Origin: Candidatus Babelota bacterium | GTDB lineage: Bacteria > Babelota > Babeliae > Babelales > Babelaceae | Length of the DNA stretch: 26,623 nucleotides | Direction of reading: 5' to 3' | Assembly: GCA_003174035.1 (NCBI GenBank) | Contig: PRDV01000016.1 | Location: forward strand, 1-26,623 | Shown here: positions 24,501 to 26,623 of the stretch, piece by piece | Layout: every line of letters starts with the position of its first letter | Numbering within the stretch: position 1 is the stretch's first letter | Notes under the pieces: generated by a model | What the model saw: only the letters and a program-made list of their open reading frames with translations | Databases searched by the model: none | Told to the model about the DNA's origin: nothing | Translations under genes and position numbers: made by a program

Positions 24501-25018
24501 GCTGTAATGCGTGAGCTTTCAGGGGGTACAACTGTATTTCAATAAAAGTTTGTACATTACAGCATAAAGAATAAAAATTGCTGTCGTTGTGAAATTGTGA
24601 AAATAATTTTTAATATTTTATTGACATAAATAAATGCAAGATGGTAATATAAGTAGTAGAGATGGGGGAATTGATATACACGATATAAAAAATTGCTGTA
24701 ATGCGTGAACTTTCAGGAGGTACAACTGTTTGTGTTTCAATAAAAGTTTGTACATTACAGCATAAAGTTATAAAAATTGCTGTGATGTGTAAGCATTTAA
24801 GAGAGACATTTTAGGATGTTTCGCTATAAAAGTTTGTACATTACAGCTATAAAGTTATAAAAATTGCTGTGATGTGTAAGCATTTAAGAGAAACATTTTA
24901 GGATGTTTCACTATAAAAGTTTGTGCATTACAGCTTAAAATAACCAAAGTTGCTGTGATGTATGAGCTTTCGGGAGGTACACCTGGTGTGTTTCAAAAAA
25001 AAGTTTGTGCATTGCAGC
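24501..25018 (+). ncRNA. Array of five related RNA hairpins (candidate structured noncoding RNA)
   Basis: Five 63-69-base units lie at 24501-24563, 24695-24761, 24779-24847, 24866-24934 and 24952-25018. Each starts GCTGT[AG]ATG and ends CA[TC]T[AG]CAGC or a close variant, giving a 9-base outer stem. A middle pairing (GAGCTTT/AAAGTTT type) and an apical stem follow. The apical stem differs between units yet stays paired: GAGGTACA/TGTGTTTC in units 2 and 5, GA[GA]ACAT/ATGTTTC in units 3 and 4. Such compensatory change points to selection on RNA structure. Units 1, 2 and 5 carry a GGGGG/GGAGG purine run in the apical stem. No gene is seen in this 641-base gap (24399-25039). Class and function are unknown. 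Confidence 0.65.
24621..24650 (+). promoter_or_regulatory. Promoter of repeat unit copy 2
   Basis: TTGACA (24621-24626) and TAATAT (24645-24650) are spaced by 18 bases. Both boxes and the spacing are conserved with copy 1 although the spacer differs in sequence, which supports function. Confidence 0.55.
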
Positions 25019-25025
25019 TTTTTTT
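24952..25025 (+). terminator. Hairpin 5 with T-tract: terminator or attenuator before the DUF378 gene
   Basis: The last hairpin of the array (24952-25018) is followed at once by seven Ts (25019-25025). The Shine-Dalgarno AAGGAG of the next gene begins three bases later. This layout would stop array transcripts or attenuate expression of the DUF378 gene. Confidence 0.45.
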
Positions 25026-25039
25026 AAAAAGGAGAAGCC

Positions 25040-25240
25040 ATGAAATTATTGCAACAGATTGCCTGTTTACTTACTATTGTGGGTGCCATCAACTGGGGTC
25101 TTGTAGGTGCCTTTGATGTTAACGTAGTACATTCACTTTTCGGTACGATGCCTATGGTGGAAAAATGGACCTATATCGTAATTGGTATTGCGGGTCTTGC
25201 ACATGCGATTTTTGGCGCGAGAGAAATGAAATATTTTTAA
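25040..25240 (+). CDS. DUF378 family small membrane protein
   Basis: This 66-residue protein has two membrane segments (about 8-27 and 43-60). The pattern A-x-L-L-x-x-x-G-x-[IL]-NWG-L-V-G at 8-23 and the glycine-rich second helix (IGIAGLAHAIFG) are characteristic of DUF378, a small widespread membrane family (commonly about 65-80 residues) without known function. AAGGAG lies five bases before the ATG. No promoter is visible closer than the hairpin array, so transcription probably comes through that structured region. A strong terminator follows at 25262-25288, which makes it a single-gene unit. Confidence 0.92.
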   Translation: MKLLQQIACLLTIVGAINWGLVGAFDVNVVHSLFGTMPMVEKWTYIVIGIAGLAHAIFGAREMKYF

Positions 25241-25261
25241 TAGGTGATGTTTGATTATGTT

Positions 25262-25288
25262 AATCCCGCCTTGAGTGCGGGATTTTTT
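25262..25288 (+). terminator. Rho-independent terminator after the DUF378 gene
   Basis: AATCCCGC (25262-25269) and GCGGGATT (25277-25284) form a perfect 8-base stem with a 7-base loop. The Ts at 25283-25288 complete the classic signal. Confidence 0.9.
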
Positions 25289-25289
25289 G

Positions 25290-25319
25290 TTGTTTTTTTG
25301 CAAGAAAAGAGAGTATCTT
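25290..25319 (+). promoter_or_regulatory. Weak promoter candidate for ldh
   Basis: TTGTTT (25290-25295) and TATCTT (25314-25319) are spaced by 18 bases, directly after the terminator and about 20 bases before the start. The same -10 variant occurs at 7419-7424. A terminator upstream means ldh needs its own promoter in this short gap. Confidence 0.3.
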
Positions 25320-25340
25320 ATCTAAAAAGGGGGGAATGCA

Positions 25341-26252
25341 ATGAAACATTCAAAAATAGCGATCATTGGGGCTGGTGCGGTCGGGTCAACTATCGCATAT
25401 GCGCTTATGTTGAAAAATAGTGCGGCAGAAATTATTTTGATTGATATAGATACTAAGCGGTGTTCAGGGGAAGTGAGAGATTTATCGGATGTGCTTGGCC
25501 TTTCTCGCCTGAGTGGTATAGCTCAAGGAACCTATGAAGATGCAAAGGCAGCTGATATTATCATTATCTCTGCGGGTCGCCCGCAAAAACCTGGGCAAAC
25601 AAGAATAGAGCTCATAGAGGTGAATAAGAAAATCTTTAGCGCGATATTGGATGCGCTTAAAGGACTAAATCCTTCGGCAATTTTAATGGTGGTCGCTAAT
25701 CCTCTTGATCTTTTAACCTACTATGCTCATAAAAATTTTGAACTGCCTCCAAAGCAGATTTTTGGTACAGGAACGTTCATTGATTCTCATCGTTTACGAC
25801 ATCTTCTTAGCTGTACGACCGGTATCGCTGAAGAATCAATAGAAGCTTTCGTTTTAGGCGAACATGGTGATTCAGAAATGATAGCTTGGTCAATGACTAA
25901 GATTGCCGGCATGCCCGTTGAGCATTTTGGTATAGATGAAAAGAAAAAAGACGAGATGGCGCGTAGTGTAAGAAATGAGGCCTATGAGATTATTCAGGCT
26001 AAAGGTGCGACCTATTATGGTATTGGCACGATCGTGGCGACTCTTGTAGATATGATTATCTATAATACAAGAGAAATTGTACCCCTATCATGGTATCATG
26101 AGAAATATGAGATCTGCATGAGTATTCCTGTTGTACTCTCAGAACAAGGAGTTTCCAGAGTAATTCCTCTTCACTTGACGCAAGCTGAAGAGCAGCTTTT
26201 GGCCCGTTCTGCGCAAACGCTTAAAGCTTATGCCACAAGTTTAAAGCCTTGA
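25341..26252 (+). CDS. ldh: L-lactate dehydrogenase
   Basis: This 303-residue, cytosolic NAD-dependent enzyme reduces pyruvate to L-lactate (reversible) and so regenerates NAD+ in fermentation. Visible signatures are the Rossmann loop GAGAVGS (10-16), the acidic residue at the end of the second strand (IDID, 34-37), the mobile loop AGRPQKPGQTR with Gln82 and Arg88, VANPLDLL (118-125), catalytic Asp148 and substrate-binding Arg151 in TFIDSHRLR, and catalytic His175 in GEHGDSE. Gln at position 82 favours lactate over malate dehydrogenase, where Arg is usual. Its length is close to the usual ~310-320. A G-rich site (GGGGGG) precedes the ATG. The last 25 bases overlap the convergent thioredoxin-domain gene. 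Confidence 0.93.
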   Translation: MKHSKIAIIGAGAVGSTIAYALMLKNSAAEIILIDIDTKRCSGEVRDLSDVLGLSRLSGIAQGTYEDAKAADIIIISAGRPQKPGQTRIELIEVNKKIFSAILDALKGLNPSAILMVVANPLDLLTYYAHKNFELPPKQIFGTGTFIDSHRLRHLLSCTTGIAEESIEAFVLGEHGDSEMIAWSMTKIAGMPVEHFGIDEKKKDEMARSVRNEAYEIIQAKGATYYGIGTIVATLVDMIIYNTREIVPLSWYHEKYEICMSIPVVLSEQGVSRVIPLHLTQAEEQLLARSAQTLKAYATSLKP

Positions 26253-26623
26253 GATTCTAAGAATTGTACCAGCTCTTCTTTTGAGGTGACTCCTTCGATT
26301 CTACCCAGTTCACTGCCGCGTGAGAAAAGGATAAATGAAGGAACTAGCCCGACGCGATGCAGGGCAAAGAGTTGCGGGAATTTGTCTCTACTTACCTTGA
26401 GGATCTCTAGATTTCCTTGTAAGGCATCGCCAATGGCTGCAACGGGTGCATCCATAAGCTTGCATGCTGAACAGCTTGGCGAATAAAACTCGGCCAGCAC
26501 CATAGCTCCCGTAGTGAGTGTATCAAGTCCTTGCTTCTCATTACGAATCTCAGCAGCTGGGTTATACAAATTATGCTGAATAGCTTCCCTCAAGGCGCCG
26601 TCGAGCCCCCATTTGGCAAGTAT
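26228..26623 (-). CDS. Thioredoxin-domain protein, partial at the right edge
   Basis: The frame reads 131 residues from the window edge to the stop at 26228. The thioredoxin fold is clear: VLAEFYSPSCSACKLMDAPV with active-site C-S-A-C, LEILKVSRDKFPQLFALHRV, the conserved cis-proline segment VPSFILFSRGSELGRIEG and a C-terminal helix. The CSAC pair differs from the CGPC of classical thioredoxin, so the redox potential or partner may differ. A TTG at 26593 could start the gene, but it has no Shine-Dalgarno site and the frame stays open to base 26623 (ILAKWGLDGALREAIQHNLY). The N-terminus is therefore probably outside the window and may carry more sequence than a minimal thioredoxin. No signal peptide is visible in the part seen. 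It converges on ldh with a 25-base overlap. Confidence 0.85.
   Translation of the reverse strand: MLAKWGLDGALREAIQHNLYNPAAEIRNEKQGLDTLTTGAMVLAEFYSPSCSACKLMDAPVAAIGDALQGNLEILKVSRDKFPQLFALHRVGLVPSFILFSRGSELGRIEGVTSKEELVQFLESQGFKLVA

Larger units (their letters stand above)
24390..24782 (+). repeat. Tandem duplication of a ~195-base noncoding unit
   Basis: Two imperfect copies lie head to tail at 24390-24583 and 24584-24782. Both start with TCGTTGTGAAATT, which in copy 1 holds the last two sense codons and stop of the WD40 gene. Each contains a TTGACA promoter, a conserved leader (gaattgatatacacgatata) and one hairpin of the array. The duplication breakpoint thus lies inside the end of the coding sequence. 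Confidence 0.8.

Noticed and set aside
24501..25018. CRISPR array
   Set aside because: The repeated units are 63-69-base hairpins separated by short, similar AT-rich linkers, with no unique spacers and no cas genes nearby.
24501..25018. Integron attC cassette array
   Set aside because: No integrase, no cassette open frames between the hairpins and no recognisable attC core sites.
25341..26252. Malate dehydrogenase
   Set aside because: The substrate-specificity position in the mobile loop is Gln82 (PQKPGQTR), as in lactate dehydrogenase, not Arg.

Overview
The window looks like chromosomal DNA of an obligately intracellular or protist-associated bacterium. A Candidatus Dependentiae (TM6/Babeliae)-like genome is my best guess. 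This rests on gene content, not on a phylogenetic marker: no rRNA, tRNA or ribosomal gene is present. The DNA is moderately AT-rich and the Shine-Dalgarno sites are strong (GGAGG type). Almost every large protein starts with a Sec-type signal peptide, and the repertoire is eukaryote-like: ankyrin and WD40 repeats, a Josephin-like cysteine protease and an AAA+ ATPase. Metabolism is represented only by an L-lactate dehydrogenase and a thioredoxin-domain protein at the right edge.

Layout. (1) Positions 1-7446, minus strand: a coupled three-gene operon from a promoter near 7419-7446, encoding an exported WD40 protein, a 1316-residue ankyrin protein and a third exported protein cut by the left edge. 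(2) Positions 7537-13112, minus strand: an exported 1238-residue protein ending in a PD-(D/E)XK nuclease domain, followed at once by two paralogous genes without signal peptides. The order matches a polymorphic toxin followed by immunity genes. (3) Positions 13237-15894, plus strand: a membrane-targeted AAA+ ATPase whose single ATPase core is followed by a run of degenerate copies of the AAA+ lid domain, then a possible tiny TTG-start gene. (4) Positions 15891-17270, minus strand: a shortened paralogue of the WD40 protein. It is transcribed away from (5) positions 17328-22655, plus strand: four genes with overlapping start and stop codons (three paralogous exported membrane proteins and an ankyrin protein), then a Josephin-like protease. 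(6) Positions 22656-23034: a decayed IS200/IS605-type end resembling a TnpB/omega-RNA 3' end, a terminator and a promoter. (7) Positions 23064-24398: an exported seven-bladed WD40 protein. (8) Positions 24390-25025: a noncoding array of five structured hairpins with two duplicated promoter units, ending in a terminator-like hairpin just before a DUF378 gene. (9) Positions 25262-26623: terminator, ldh, and a convergent thioredoxin-domain gene.

Two themes link unrelated genes. Many exported proteins show [A/G]-M-E at the end of the signal peptide, and three share M-E-[K/R]-T-K-E there. Five proteins share a short module with an NPY/F-x-L-L core, placed after a Gly/Ala-rich membrane segment. Together these suggest a lineage-specific set of exported, host- or competitor-directed proteins built from a common chassis. 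That functional reading is inference.
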